Origin: Betaproteobacteria bacterium
GTDB lineage: Bacteria; Pseudomonadota; Gammaproteobacteria; Burkholderiales; CAIKXV01
Direction of reading: 5' to 3'
DNA: 64,000 bases
NCBI GenBank assembly: GCA_947458265.1
Contig: CANGYF010000002.1
Coordinates: forward strand, 124,001-188,000
The notes under the pieces are model-generated. The model was not told the DNA's origin and searched no databases. It saw only the letters and a program-made list of their open reading frames with translations. Of this stretch, positions 34,905 to 43,306 are shown piece by piece. Every line of letters begins with the position of its first letter. Positions within the stretch are counted from its first letter, which is position 1. Made by a program: the position numbers and the translations under genes.

Positions 34905-35762
34905 TCAACGCGCGGGCGACATCCGGAAATCGAACTCGACCAGCGCGAACGGGTTGGGCAGGCGATGGCGCGCAGCCTCTTCCGGCGCATCGCGCGTCAC
35001 GAACGGCACCGCGAGCGAGGCGCGCACCCCGAACACCGCGTCCTGTTCGATGTAGGGGTCATCGGCCGGGAACAGCTCGGTGGTGAGCGGTGCGAAGCCA
35101 TCGGCCAGCACCCGGAAGTGGAAGTGCGCCGGACGCCAGGCGTGCCGTCCGCCGGCGCGCAGCAGTCCGCCCACCGGACCATCGTACGGGACCGTATAGG
35201 GCGCGGGCCGCACCGTGGTGAACGCGTAGACGCCGTCGTCGCCGAGTGGCATCCGGAAGCGCAGGTTGTCAGGGCTCTGGGTCGGATCCTGCTGCCAGTA
35301 GTGCCCGAGGGCATTGGTCTGCCAGAAATCGATCGTCGCGCCGCGCACCGGCCGCCCCTCGAGGTCGAGCACCCGTCCCCGGACCAGCACCGGCGGGCCG
35401 GCGTTGTCACGGATCAGGTCGCCGCCGACCGGCAGCATCGGCGACCCCTCGGCGTGGAAGGGCCCGAGCACGCTGCGCTCGGTCGCGCCGGGCACGCCCT
35501 GCAGCAGGTCGGTCAGCGAGGTCAGACCGAGGATGTCGGAGGCCAGCACGAACTCGTTGCGCTTGTCGTCGGTGATCGCCGCCGCCGCGGTGAGGAACGC
35601 AATGCCGGCACGCCATTCCTCGGGCCTGAGTTCGACCTCGCGTGCAAACGCGTGCAGGTGGCGCACCAGCGCGCCGATCACTTCCTTCATGCGCGGATCA
35701 CCGGCGCCTTCGAACGAAGCGATGACGGCATCGGTCAGGGTATTGCGGTCGATACCTTGCAT
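34905..35762 (-). CDS. Intradiol ring-cleavage dioxygenase (catechol/hydroxyquinol 1,2-dioxygenase family)
   Basis: A 285-residue non-haem Fe(III) dioxygenase. The N-terminal helical dimerisation region (about 1-95, with LTDAVIASFEGAGDPRMKEVIGALVRHLHAF) is typical of the catechol and hydroxyquinol branch. The iron ligands are visible as Tyr in TNALGHYWQQ, Tyr in RPAPYTVPYDG, and His-x-His in RPAHFHF. Hence ring opening of a catechol or hydroxyquinol between the hydroxyls is likely, giving a muconate or maleylacetate type product. The ATG at 35762 follows GAGGCGACCT and gives the usual N-terminus. It is downstream of a Bug receptor and upstream of a MATE exporter. Confidence 0.88.
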   Translation of the reverse strand: MQGIDRNTLTDAVIASFEGAGDPRMKEVIGALVRHLHAFAREVELRPEEWRAGIAFLTAAAAITDDKRNEFVLASDILGLTSLTDLLQGVPGATERSVLGPFHAEGSPMLPVGGDLIRDNAGPPVLVRGRVLDLEGRPVRGATIDFWQTNALGHYWQQDPTQSPDNLRFRMPLGDDGVYAFTTVRPAPYTVPYDGPVGGLLRAGGRHAWRPAHFHFRVLADGFAPLTTELFPADDPYIEQDAVFGVRASLAVPFVTRDAPEEAARHRLPNPFALVEFDFRMSPAR

Positions 35763-35797
35763 AGGTCGCCTCACGGACTCAGGAATCGGCACGGATC

Positions 35798-35810
35798 GGG
35801 GTCTGACCCC
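35798..35810. repeat. GGGGTC-T-GACCCC palindrome (dispersed repeat core)
   Basis: A perfect 13-base palindrome in the 74-base gap between a Bug gene and the dioxygenase. The 13-base string CGGGGTCTGACCC recurs at 48741-48753 inside a larger inverted repeat. It is followed by overlapping short repeats (CAGTCGGCCC type). Likely a member of a REP-like intergenic family. Confidence 0.5.
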
Positions 35811-35836
35811 AGGGTCAGTCGGCCCACAGTCGGCCC

Positions 35837-36844
35837 TCAGTCAGCCTTAAGGCCGAGCTGCTTCACGACCTTCGCATAGCGCTCCACGTCGTGGCGCAGC
35901 ACCTTGTCGAACTCGGCCGGGCTCATCGGCGTCGGCTCGATCGCCAGCGCGTTCATCCGTTCCCGCACGTCGGGTGCGTTGAGCGCGCGGTTGATTTCGG
36001 CATTCAGGCGGTTCACCACCGGTGCCGGCGTCCCGGCCGGCGCGAGGAAGGCGATCCAGGTGTAGTCGGCGAACCCGGGGTATCCGAGTTCGGCCACGGT
36101 GGGCACGTCGGGCAGTGCGGCGGAGCGCCTGGCGCTGGTCACCGCGATCGGCCGGATCTTGCCCGACTGCGACAGGGGCACGGCAGGAGGCATGGAGGTG
36201 CTGCCGATCGGCACCTGGCCACCCAGGACGGCGGTGACCGCGGCTGCAGGCGTGTGCGGCACGTGCGTGATGTCGACGTTGTTCAGTTGCCGGAACAGCA
36301 CCTCAGCCGCAAGGTGCGTGGTCGTTCCAGTGCCCGACGATGCATAGCTGAGCCGTTCGGTGCGGGCCAGCGCCAGCAGTTCCTTCAGGCTGGTCGCCTT
36401 GACCGATGGATGCACGAACAGGATGTTCGGCGTGAGGGTCGCCATCGCCACCGGCGCGAAATCGCGGATCGCGAAGCCCGGCCGCGAGAACAGGCTCACG
36501 TTCACCGCGAACGCGACGCTGGTACCGAGCAGCACATGGCCATCGGGCGCCGACTTCGCCACGATCTGCGCGCCGATGTTGCCGCCTGCCCCGCCCCGGT
36601 TGTCGATCACCACCGGCTGGCCGAAAGCATCGGCCAGCCGGGGCTGCACCAGCCGCGCGATGGTGTCGGTGGTCGCTCCTGGCGGGAACGCCACGACCAG
36701 CCGCAATGGCCGCGACGGGAACGTCTGGGTCTGCGCCTGGGCCTGGGCCTGAGCCTGGGACACGGCGATCGTGCCCGCCAGCGGCAGCAGGATGGCGATG
36801 GCTCTGGCCGTCGCCCGCATCATTGCAGGGGCTTTCGAATGCAT
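35837..36844 (-). CDS. Bug-family periplasmic solute receptor (module B, distal)
   Basis: A 335-residue Bug receptor. Signal peptide about 1-33, followed by a short QAQAQAQAQTQT repeat before the mature start TFPSRPLRLVVAFPPG. The usual ligand loop GGxxD is altered: this protein has PPGATTDTIARL, with Ala for the second Gly. Other family features are normal: GQPVVIDNRGGAGGNIGAQ, LSYASSGTGTTTHLAAE, LPDVPTVAELGYPGF. The ATG at 36844 has GGAGGAGAAAGC upstream. It lies between the RutE-like reductase gene and the intradiol dioxygenase gene on the same strand, so an aromatic or dicarboxylic acid ligand is plausible. Confidence 0.9.
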   Translation of the reverse strand: MHSKAPAMMRATARAIAILLPLAGTIAVSQAQAQAQAQTQTFPSRPLRLVVAFPPGATTDTIARLVQPRLADAFGQPVVIDNRGGAGGNIGAQIVAKSAPDGHVLLGTSVAFAVNVSLFSRPGFAIRDFAPVAMATLTPNILFVHPSVKATSLKELLALARTERLSYASSGTGTTTHLAAEVLFRQLNNVDITHVPHTPAAAVTAVLGGQVPIGSTSMPPAVPLSQSGKIRPIAVTSARRSAALPDVPTVAELGYPGFADYTWIAFLAPAGTPAPVVNRLNAEINRALNAPDVRERMNALAIEPTPMSPAEFDKVLRHDVERYAKVVKQLGLKAD

Positions 36845-36889
36845 GCTTTCTCCTCCCGGGAGCCATCCGCGCAGGCGCGGGTGGCTGCT

Positions 36890-36950
36890 GTCGTCGTGGC
36901 CGTCGTCGTGGCCGTGGTTACGGTCGTGGTCGTGGTCGCCGCTGCGGCTG
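36890..36950. repeat. Low-complexity GTCGTGGCC tandem repeat
   Basis: The 12-base unit GTCGTCGTGGCC occurs twice exactly (36890-36913), followed by degenerate GTCGTGG units to about 36940. It fills the gap between the reductase stop (36951) and the Bug start (36844). On the minus strand in one frame it would read as His/Asp repeats, but no start or ribosome site supports translation. Confidence 0.6.
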
Positions 36951-37622
36951 TCACAGCAGCGTGCACATCTCGTCGAAAGACAACCGGGGCAGCCGCGGCG
37001 GCAATGCAGCGACGTCGCCATAGCCGAGGTTGACCATGAAATTCGACTTGAAGGTCGTGTCGTGGAAGAAGACTTCATCCACCTTGGCATTGTCGAAGCC
37101 GGACATCGGCCCTACATCGAGACCGAGCGCCCGCGCCGCGATCATCAGCCACGCACCCTGCAGGGTGCTGTTGCGCAGCGCATAAGGCTCCGCCGCATCC
37201 GGATGGGTCCGGAAATGGGTCGCATGGTCGCCTGCCGGGAACAGCCGCGACAGGTGCTCGTAGAACAGCGTGTCGTAGGCGATCACCGCGGTCACCGGCG
37301 CCTCGCGCACCTTCGCCACGTTGCCCGCATCCAGGGTCGGGATCAGCCGGGCCTTGCCTTCGCGGCTGCGGATGAACAGGATGCGCGCCGGGCTGCAGTT
37401 GGCGCTGGTCGGACCCCACTTCATCATGTCGTGCAACTGGTGCAGCAGGTCGTCGCCGACCTCGCGCGAGAGCCACATCTTGTGCGAGCGTGCACCGGTC
37501 AGCAGCCCCGCCACCGCCGCCTGCAGGGCCGCCGGGCTGAGCGCTGCGAAGCGCGCCCGCACCGCGAGGGCCTCGGACACGGCCTGCTCCTTCTGCTCGT
37601 CGGTGTTCATGTGCAGGCTCAT
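36951..37622 (-). CDS. RutE-like malonic semialdehyde reductase (nitroreductase fold)
   Basis: A 223-residue FMN nitroreductase-fold protein of the RutE/HadB type. Diagnostic segments are KWGPTSANCSPARILFIRSREGKARLIPTLDAGNVAKVREAPVTAVIAYD (about 68-117) and LDVGPMSGFDNAKVDEVFF (about 168-186), matching RutE, which reduces malonic semialdehyde to 3-hydroxypropionate in pyrimidine degradation. No other rut gene is present. Its start overlaps the CitE-like lyase stop as ATGA, so it acts in that operon, perhaps on an aldehyde released by it; the real substrate is inferred. Confidence 0.85.
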   Translation of the reverse strand: MSLHMNTDEQKEQAVSEALAVRARFAALSPAALQAAVAGLLTGARSHKMWLSREVGDDLLHQLHDMMKWGPTSANCSPARILFIRSREGKARLIPTLDAGNVAKVREAPVTAVIAYDTLFYEHLSRLFPAGDHATHFRTHPDAAEPYALRNSTLQGAWLMIAARALGLDVGPMSGFDNAKVDEVFFHDTTFKSNFMVNLGYGDVAALPPRLPRLSFDEMCTLL

Positions 37623-38533
37623 GATGCTGCCTCAAGCGTACGCGCCTCCCGGGCGCGGATCTTCTCGTGCCGGCGCAGCAGCTTCTCGGCGCGCACGACG
37701 ATCGGGATGTCGATCATCTTGCCGTCGATCTGGAACGAACCCCGGCCCTCGGCCGCGTACTTCGCGTTCATCTCGATCACCTTGCGTGCGAACTCGACCT
37801 CTGCGGCCGCCGGCGAATACTCGGCGTTGACGATCTTCACCTGCCCGGGATGGATGCAGCCCGCACCGTCGAAGCCGAAGCGGCGCGACTTGCGCACCAT
37901 CGCCGCGAACCTGTCCCAGTCGCTGAAGTCGGCGACCGTGCCGATGAAGCCCAGCGGCATCACGCCGGCGGCCCGCGCGGCGATGATCATCCGCTGCTTC
38001 GGGTGCAGCAGCACGTCCTCGTCCGGCAGCATGTCGCAGTTGAGCGCGAAGTCCTCGCCACCGATGTTCATCGCCACCACCCGCGGGCAGGCGCGCGGGA
38101 TCTCGTCGATGCGCTGGAAGGCATCGGGCGTCTCGATCATAGTGATGAACTTCGTGTGTCCCACCGTCATGCCGCGCTTGAGCTCGAGCTCGCTCACCAG
38201 CTCGTCGAGCAGCCGCACGTGCGAGGCGCTGTCGGCCTTGGTGATCGCCAGGCCGTCGACGTCCGGGCAGATCGAATGCTCGATGTCGCGCACGGCCAGC
38301 GACAGCGGCTGGTTGATCCGTACCACCACGTCCGAGCCACCCTGGCGCACCCGCGCCGCGTTCTTTTCGACCAGCGTGCGGGCGTTCGCCTTCTCGCCCG
38401 GCGGCACTGCGTCCTCCAGGTCGAGCTGGATCACGTCGGCCGCGCGGGTATGCGCCTTGTCGACGAACTTCTCGACGTTGACCGGCACGTAGAGCAGCGA
38501 TCGCCAGACCGGCAGTTCATCCTGGGTTTGCAT
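37619..38533 (-). CDS. CitE/HpcH-type CoA ester lyase
   Basis: A 304-residue lyase of the citrate lyase beta/malyl-CoA lyase family. Features are RSLLYVPVNVEKFVDKAHTRAADVIQLDLEDAVPPGEK (about 11-48, with metal-binding Asp/Glu), DGLAITKADSASHV, ITMIETPDAFQRIDEIPRACPRVVAMNIGGEDFALNCDM (about 132-170) and GFDGAGCIHPGQVKIVN (about 232-248). Members cleave malyl-CoA, citramalyl-CoA or related beta-hydroxyacyl-CoA. AGGAGA precedes the ATG at 38533; an upstream start at 38569 is unlikely. The class III CoA transferase lies just upstream, so transfer then cleavage is the likely order. Confidence 0.9.
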   Translation of the reverse strand: MQTQDELPVWRSLLYVPVNVEKFVDKAHTRAADVIQLDLEDAVPPGEKANARTLVEKNAARVRQGGSDVVVRINQPLSLAVRDIEHSICPDVDGLAITKADSASHVRLLDELVSELELKRGMTVGHTKFITMIETPDAFQRIDEIPRACPRVVAMNIGGEDFALNCDMLPDEDVLLHPKQRMIIAARAAGVMPLGFIGTVADFSDWDRFAAMVRKSRRFGFDGAGCIHPGQVKIVNAEYSPAAAEVEFARKVIEMNAKYAAEGRGSFQIDGKMIDIPIVVRAEKLLRRHEKIRAREARTLEAAS

Positions 38534-38568
38534 CGGTTGTCTCCTGTTCGTTGATCTCGGGTCCCGCA

Positions 38569-39840
38569 TCAGGTCCTGGCCGCGGGGTCGACCAGCGCGC
38601 CGCAGGCGCGCAGTGCAGCGATCCGGCCGGGCGGGAAGCCCGCCGCCGAGAGTATCTCGTCATTGTGCTCGCCCAGCGCCGGCGCAGGCAGTCTGATGGC
38701 ACCCGGCGTGCCGGACAGCCGCGGCACGACGCAGTGCATCGGCACCTGGCCCATGTCGGCATCGGGATAGTCCGCCAGCACTTCGCGCTCGACCACGTAC
38801 GGGTCCTGCATGATCTGGGAAATGTCGTAGATCGGGCCGACGGTGACCTGCTCCCGATCGAAGAACGCGAGGTTCTCGTCGAGCGTCATGCCGGCGATGA
38901 AGGTGCCGATCACCGCGTCCAGTTCAGCCGAGTGGCGCAGGCGATCGGCGTTGGTGCGAAAGCGCGGGTCGTCCACCAGGTCGGCGCGACCGATCGCGCG
39001 CAGCACCCGCTCGGCCATCGCCTGGGTCGAAGCCGACAGGCAGACCCAGCGATCGTCGCGGGTGCGATAGGCATTGCGCGGTGCAGCCGTGGTCGAGCGG
39101 CTGCCGGTGCGGCTGCGCAGGCGGCCGCTCGCGCGATAGCTGGCGGCCTGCGGTCCCATCACCGAGAACAGCGGATCGAACAGCGAGACATCGATCGACT
39201 GCCCGGCGCCGCCGCCTACCTCGACCTCGCGCAGCGCGACCATGGTCGCGAAGGCGCCATACAGGCCCGCGGTGCAGTCGGCGAGCTGCATCGGCGGCAG
39301 CACCGGCTCACGATCCTCGAAACCGTTCAGGGCGGCAAAGCCGGACATGCCTTCGGCCAGCGTACCGAAGCCCGGCTTGTGCCGGTAGGGCCCGTCCTGG
39401 CCCCAGCCGGTCACGCGCACCAGCACCAGCTTGGGATTGCGCGCATGCAGCACCTGCGGCCCGAGGCCCATCTTCTCGAGCGTGCCGGGACGGAAGTTCT
39501 CGATCAGCACCTGCGCCCCTTCCACCAGCGCCAGCAGGGCCTCGATCGCCTCCGGCCGGCGCAGGTTCAGGCACAGGCTCTTCTTGTTGCGCGCGTACAC
39601 CTTCCAGTTGGTCGGCACGCCGGCCACCAGCCAGTCGCGCAGGGCGTCGCCCTCGGGCGTCTCCACCTTGATGACCTCGGCGCCGAAATCGGCCAGCGCC
39701 AGGCTCACCATGTTGCCGGCCACCACCCGCGACAGGTCGAGCACGCGCACCCCGTGCAACGGGCCGCGGGCACCGGTGGCGAACGGGCGCCGCCTCAGTG
39801 CGCGCGGGGGCGGGGCCTCGCCGCCATGCTCTGCCGCCAT
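38569..39840 (-). CDS. Class III CoA transferase (module B)
   Basis: A 423-residue CaiB/BaiF transferase with an Arg/Pro-rich N-terminal 25 residues. Features are LHGVRVLDLSRVVAGNMVSLALADFGAEVIKVE (about 28-60), ARNKKSLCLNLRRPE (about 83-97), GWGQDGPYRHKPGFGTLAEGMSGF (about 145-168) and the likely catalytic D188 in MQLADCTAGLYGA. The gene starts five bases after a Bug receptor gene and is followed after 35 bases by a CitE-like lyase, so receptor, activation and cleavage are encoded in order. Substrate is unknown; a hydroxylated or unsaturated dicarboxylate is suggested by the lyase. Confidence 0.9.
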   Translation of the reverse strand: MAAEHGGEAPPPRALRRRPFATGARGPLHGVRVLDLSRVVAGNMVSLALADFGAEVIKVETPEGDALRDWLVAGVPTNWKVYARNKKSLCLNLRRPEAIEALLALVEGAQVLIENFRPGTLEKMGLGPQVLHARNPKLVLVRVTGWGQDGPYRHKPGFGTLAEGMSGFAALNGFEDREPVLPPMQLADCTAGLYGAFATMVALREVEVGGGAGQSIDVSLFDPLFSVMGPQAASYRASGRLRSRTGSRSTTAAPRNAYRTRDDRWVCLSASTQAMAERVLRAIGRADLVDDPRFRTNADRLRHSAELDAVIGTFIAGMTLDENLAFFDREQVTVGPIYDISQIMQDPYVVEREVLADYPDADMGQVPMHCVVPRLSGTPGAIRLPAPALGEHNDEILSAAGFPPGRIAALRACGALVDPAART

Positions 39841-39845
39841 CGCGC

Positions 39846-40850
39846 TCAGTCCGGCCGGATCGCCGCGTCGCGGGCCACCGAGCGCCAGAACAGGATCTCC
39901 TCGCGCACGATGCGCGCGAAGGCCTCGGGCGTGGTACCGGCAGGCTCCGCACCTTCGGCGGCAAGACGGTCCCGCATCTCGGCCGTCTGCAGGACCTTGA
40001 CCGTCTCGGCATTGAGCCGGTCGATGATCGGCCTGGGCGTACCGCCGGGGGCGAACAGGCCCCACCAGAGCACGGCCGCATAGCCGGGCACCCCGGACTC
40101 GGCGATCGTCGGCACGTCGGGCACGAACGGCGAACGCGCCGGCGTCGATACCGCCAGCGCCCGCACCCGGCCGGACTTCACCTGCGGCATCACGTTAGGG
40201 ATGCCGGACAGCAGGAACTGGATCTGCCCGCCCATCAGGTCGGCCAGTGCCGGGCCGATGCCCTTGTACGGCACGTGCACCGTCTGCACCTTCGCCATCC
40301 GGTTGAGCACCTCGGTGGCCAGGTGGTTGACGCCGCCGCTGCCGGAGGAGCCATAGTTGAGCGCGCCGGGCTTGGCACGGGCCAGCGCGATCAGTTCCTG
40401 CATCGTCTTCGCCGGGGACTCGGCGGACACCGTGATCATAAGCGCCCCCATGCCGAGCCGGGTGACCGGTGCGATGTCCCGGAAGGGATCGAACGGTACC
40501 TTCGACTGGATCGCGACGTTGGTGGTGAACGACGTCGAGTGGATCATCAGGTTGTAGCCGTCCGGCGGTGCCTTGGCGACGATGCCCGCGCCGAGCAGGC
40601 CTCCGGCCCCCGGGCGGTTGTCGATCAGGACCGGCTGGCCCATCGCCTCGCTCAGCCGCTGCCCGACGATGCGCCCGAAGATATCGTTGCTGCCGCCGGG
40701 CGTGAACGGGATCACGAAGCGCAACGGACGGTTGGGGTACGGCTGGGCGGACTGGGCCTGCGCCACGCCTGCCGATAGCAGCACGGACGACAGCAACAAG
40801 GGCAGCAGCCGGCGCGACGCCCGCAAGGGACGGGCTTGACCAGTGATCAT
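39846..40850 (-). CDS. Bug-family periplasmic solute receptor (module B, proximal)
   Basis: A 334-residue receptor with a long signal peptide (about 1-33, ending AQAQ). The mature protein begins PYPNRPLRFVIPFTPGGSNDIFGRIV, with GGSND as ligand loop. GQPVLIDNRPGAGGLLGAGIVAK, LNYGSSGSGGVNHLATEV, HVPYKGIGPALADLMGGQ and VPDVPTIAESGVPGYAA are standard. It heads an operon with CoA transferase, CitE-like lyase and RutE-like genes and is divergent from the dehalogenase gene; the 163-base region between them should hold both promoters. Confidence 0.92.
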   Translation of the reverse strand: MITGQARPLRASRRLLPLLLSSVLLSAGVAQAQSAQPYPNRPLRFVIPFTPGGSNDIFGRIVGQRLSEAMGQPVLIDNRPGAGGLLGAGIVAKAPPDGYNLMIHSTSFTTNVAIQSKVPFDPFRDIAPVTRLGMGALMITVSAESPAKTMQELIALARAKPGALNYGSSGSGGVNHLATEVLNRMAKVQTVHVPYKGIGPALADLMGGQIQFLLSGIPNVMPQVKSGRVRALAVSTPARSPFVPDVPTIAESGVPGYAAVLWWGLFAPGGTPRPIIDRLNAETVKVLQTAEMRDRLAAEGAEPAGTTPEAFARIVREEILFWRSVARDAAIRPD

Positions 40851-40973
40851 CGGGACTCCTTCGGGCGGATCCGGCGCGGTCCGTACGCTGCGGACCGGCG
40901 GCGAAGCCAGATGCTATCGCGTCCGCCGCCGTTGCGCGCGCGATGGAGGCCGGCGGCGACACATGGACCTCTG

Positions 40974-40997
40974 CGTTACCATCGCGCCACGATAACG
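40974..40997. promoter_or_regulatory. Imperfect 24-bp palindrome in a divergent promoter region
   Basis: CGTTACC (40974-40980) and GATAACG (40991-40997) pair at six of seven positions around a ten-base spacer. The site lies between the divergent Bug and dehalogenase genes and 17 bases before the latter's ATG. It may bind a dimeric regulator; no regulator gene is adjacent. Confidence 0.35.
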
Positions 40998-41013
40998 GGA
41001 AGCGGATGTACGG

Positions 41014-41901
41014 ATGCCCTTCGAAGGCTTTGCGCAAGCGCGGATCACCACCTCAGACCCCGGCGTCGAGATCAACGTGCGCCACGGTGGCAACGGCCCG
41101 CCCCTGCTCCTGCTGCATGGCAACCCGCTGTCGCACCATTCCTGGCACCGCATCGCCGACCGGCTCGCCCGTCGCTTCACCGTCGTCGCCACCGACCTGC
41201 GCGGCTATGGCGACAGTTCCAAGCCGCGCGGCCTGCCCGACCACTCGAACTACACCTTCGGGCGCATGGCACTCGACCAGGTCGAGGTGATGGCTGCGCT
41301 CGGCTTCGACCGCTTCCAGGTGGCCGGGCACGACCGCGGTGCGCGCGTGGCGTTCCGGATGGCGCTCGACCATCCAGACCGCGTCAGCCGCGTCGCCTTC
41401 ATGGACATCCTGCCGACCCACCATGTGTTCGCCCACAGCACCCGGGAATGGGGACTGAATTCCTACCACTGGTTCTTCATGGCGCAGCCCTACGATTTCC
41501 CGGAGCGGCTGCTGGCGGGCAACGAGGCGTACTACATCCGCAGGAAGCTGATGAAGCAGGGCGTGGGCAAGGGCGGCTTCTCCGAGGAGGAGGTGCTCGA
41601 GTACATTCGGGTCTGCACGCCTGAGCAGATCCACGGGGTCTGCTCCGACTACCGGGCGACCGCGTTCGTCGACTACGAAGTCGACCGCGAGGCGTTCGAA
41701 CGCGGCATCCGCGTCCAGCAGCCGGCGCTGGTGCTGTGGGGCGAGCACAGCCATACGCAGAAGTACTATTCCCCCGCCGACGTGTGGCCGCGCTATGCGG
41801 CACGCATCGAGCGGACAGTCGCCCTGCCCTGCGGCCATTATCCGAACGAACAGAGCCCGGAAGAGACCCTGCGCGAACTGGACGGCTTCTTCGAAGCCTG
41901 A
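41014..41901 (+). CDS. Fluoroacetate-dehalogenase-like alpha/beta hydrolase
   Basis: A 295-residue alpha/beta hydrolase. The nucleophile elbow is AGHDRGAR (104-111): D107 nucleophile with R108 and R111, the pair that binds the carboxylate in fluoroacetate dehalogenases. DILPTHHVF and SYHWFFMAQP match the segment whose His-Trp-Tyr cradle holds the halide in that family, and the C-terminal CGHYPNEQSPEE gives the catalytic His. The oxyanion loop is LLHGNPLSHHSW. Hydrolysis of a haloacid such as fluoroacetate to glycolate is the best guess; some close relatives act on other haloacids. No fluoride exporter gene (crcB/fluc) is seen nearby. Confidence 0.85.
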   Translation: MPFEGFAQARITTSDPGVEINVRHGGNGPPLLLLHGNPLSHHSWHRIADRLARRFTVVATDLRGYGDSSKPRGLPDHSNYTFGRMALDQVEVMAALGFDRFQVAGHDRGARVAFRMALDHPDRVSRVAFMDILPTHHVFAHSTREWGLNSYHWFFMAQPYDFPERLLAGNEAYYIRRKLMKQGVGKGGFSEEEVLEYIRVCTPEQIHGVCSDYRATAFVDYEVDREAFERGIRVQQPALVLWGEHSHTQKYYSPADVWPRYAARIERTVALPCGHYPNEQSPEETLRELDGFFEA

Positions 41902-42031
41902 GCAGACAGCCCGCGCTGGCGGCCTGCATGCTCTGGCAGGCGCTCTGCGCAACCGACGAGGACGTGGCAAGCTGGCGCTGACGCCGGCGCACCGCGCCGG
42001 CCCTCACGAACTTTTTTCCCAGGAGATGGAC

Positions 42032-43252
42032 ATGGCGGGAGGCCCGCTCGAAGGCGTGCGCATCATCGATCTAACCTCGGTCGTGGTCGGGCCGCTCTGC
42101 ACGCGCACCCTGGCCGACTACGGCGCGGACGTCATCAAGGTCGAGAGCCCGGCGGGCGACCTCGGCCGCAACATCGGCGGCCGGGGCCGGACCGAGAACA
42201 TGGGGCCCAAGTTCCTGCACCTGAACCGGAACAAGCGCAGCGTGGTGCTCGACCTGAAGAAGCCGGCCGGACGCGAGGCGCTGCTGAAGCTGGTCGAGAC
42301 CGCCGACGTGCTGCTCTGGAACGTGCGCCCGGACTCGATGGCGCGCATGCAGCTGTCCTACGAGGACGTGCGCAGGGTGAATCCGAAGATCATCTACTGC
42401 GGCATGTTCGGCTTCGGGCAGGACGGACAGTACCGGTCCAAGCCCGCTTACGACACGATCATCCAGGGCTCTAGCGGCCTGTCGGCGCTGCTGCACCGAG
42501 CCGTGGGCGAGCCGCGCTACGTGCCGATCGTCATGTGCGACCGGACGGTCGGACTGATCGCGGTGCAGATGATCGTGATGGCGCTGTTCGCGCGCACCCG
42601 CACCGGCGAAGGCCAATCGATCGAGATCCCGATGTTCGAGAACATGGCCGCCTTCGTGCTCGACGAGCACATGTACCAGGCCACCTTCGATCCGCCGATC
42701 GAGGGTGCACCGACTGACCACGGCGGCACCGGCGACCCGCGGCTGCTCGATCCGGACGGCCGGCCGCTGCCGACCAAGGATGGCTGGGTCTGCGTGTCGG
42801 CGAACACCGACGCGCAGGCCTTCGGTTTCTTCCGCGCGGTCGGCCGGCCGGAACTGATCACCGACCCGCGCTTCTCGTCGGTGGCTGCACGGCACCGTAA
42901 CGTGAAGGCGTATTTTGCGATCAGGATCGAGGCGCTGAAGGACAGGACGACGGCCGAGTGGCTGGAGATCCTGGACGCGGCAGACGTGCCGGCCATGCCG
43001 TACCACACGCTGGAGACCCTGCTCGAGGATCCGCACCTGTCGGAAACCAGGTTCTTCGAATGGAAGGACCATCCGACCGAGGGACGGATCCGGAACATGC
43101 GGGTGCCCAACAAGCTGAGCGGCGGCGTGCGCAAGGACTACCGTCCGGCACCGAAGCTGGGTGCCGACAGCCGGGAAGTGCTCGCGGAGGCCGGCTACGA
43201 TGCCGCGACGATCGAGCGGATGATCGCCGAGGGGGTCACGCTCGCGCGCTGA
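42032..43252 (+). CDS. Class III CoA transferase (module C)
   Basis: A 406-residue CaiB/BaiF transferase, 130 bases after the dehalogenase-like gene on the same strand. Features are LEGVRIIDLTSVVVGPLCTRTLADYGADVIKVESP (about 6-40), LNRNKRSVVLDLKKPAG (about 64-80), GFGQDGQYRSKPAYDTIIQG (about 127-146) and likely catalytic D170 in VMCDRTVG. AGGAG at 42021-42025 favours the ATG at 42032 over that at 42026. It resembles transferases acting on aromatic or branched acids, but the substrate cannot be fixed. The partner dehalogenase suggests a xenobiotic acid. Confidence 0.9.
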   Translation: MAGGPLEGVRIIDLTSVVVGPLCTRTLADYGADVIKVESPAGDLGRNIGGRGRTENMGPKFLHLNRNKRSVVLDLKKPAGREALLKLVETADVLLWNVRPDSMARMQLSYEDVRRVNPKIIYCGMFGFGQDGQYRSKPAYDTIIQGSSGLSALLHRAVGEPRYVPIVMCDRTVGLIAVQMIVMALFARTRTGEGQSIEIPMFENMAAFVLDEHMYQATFDPPIEGAPTDHGGTGDPRLLDPDGRPLPTKDGWVCVSANTDAQAFGFFRAVGRPELITDPRFSSVAARHRNVKAYFAIRIEALKDRTTAEWLEILDAADVPAMPYHTLETLLEDPHLSETRFFEWKDHPTEGRIRNMRVPNKLSGGVRKDYRPAPKLGADSREVLAEAGYDAATIERMIAEGVTLAR

Positions 43253-43306
43253 TCGGCGCGGTGACGGGAAGCCGGATCATGCCGCAAGCGTCGGGTGGGT
43301 CCAGCC

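Noticed and set aside
36851..37090. His/Asp-rich N-terminal extension of the Bug protein over the GTCGTGG repeat
   Set aside because: The ATG at 36844 has a strong ribosome site and a signal peptide follows at once; the extension overlaps the reductase gene.
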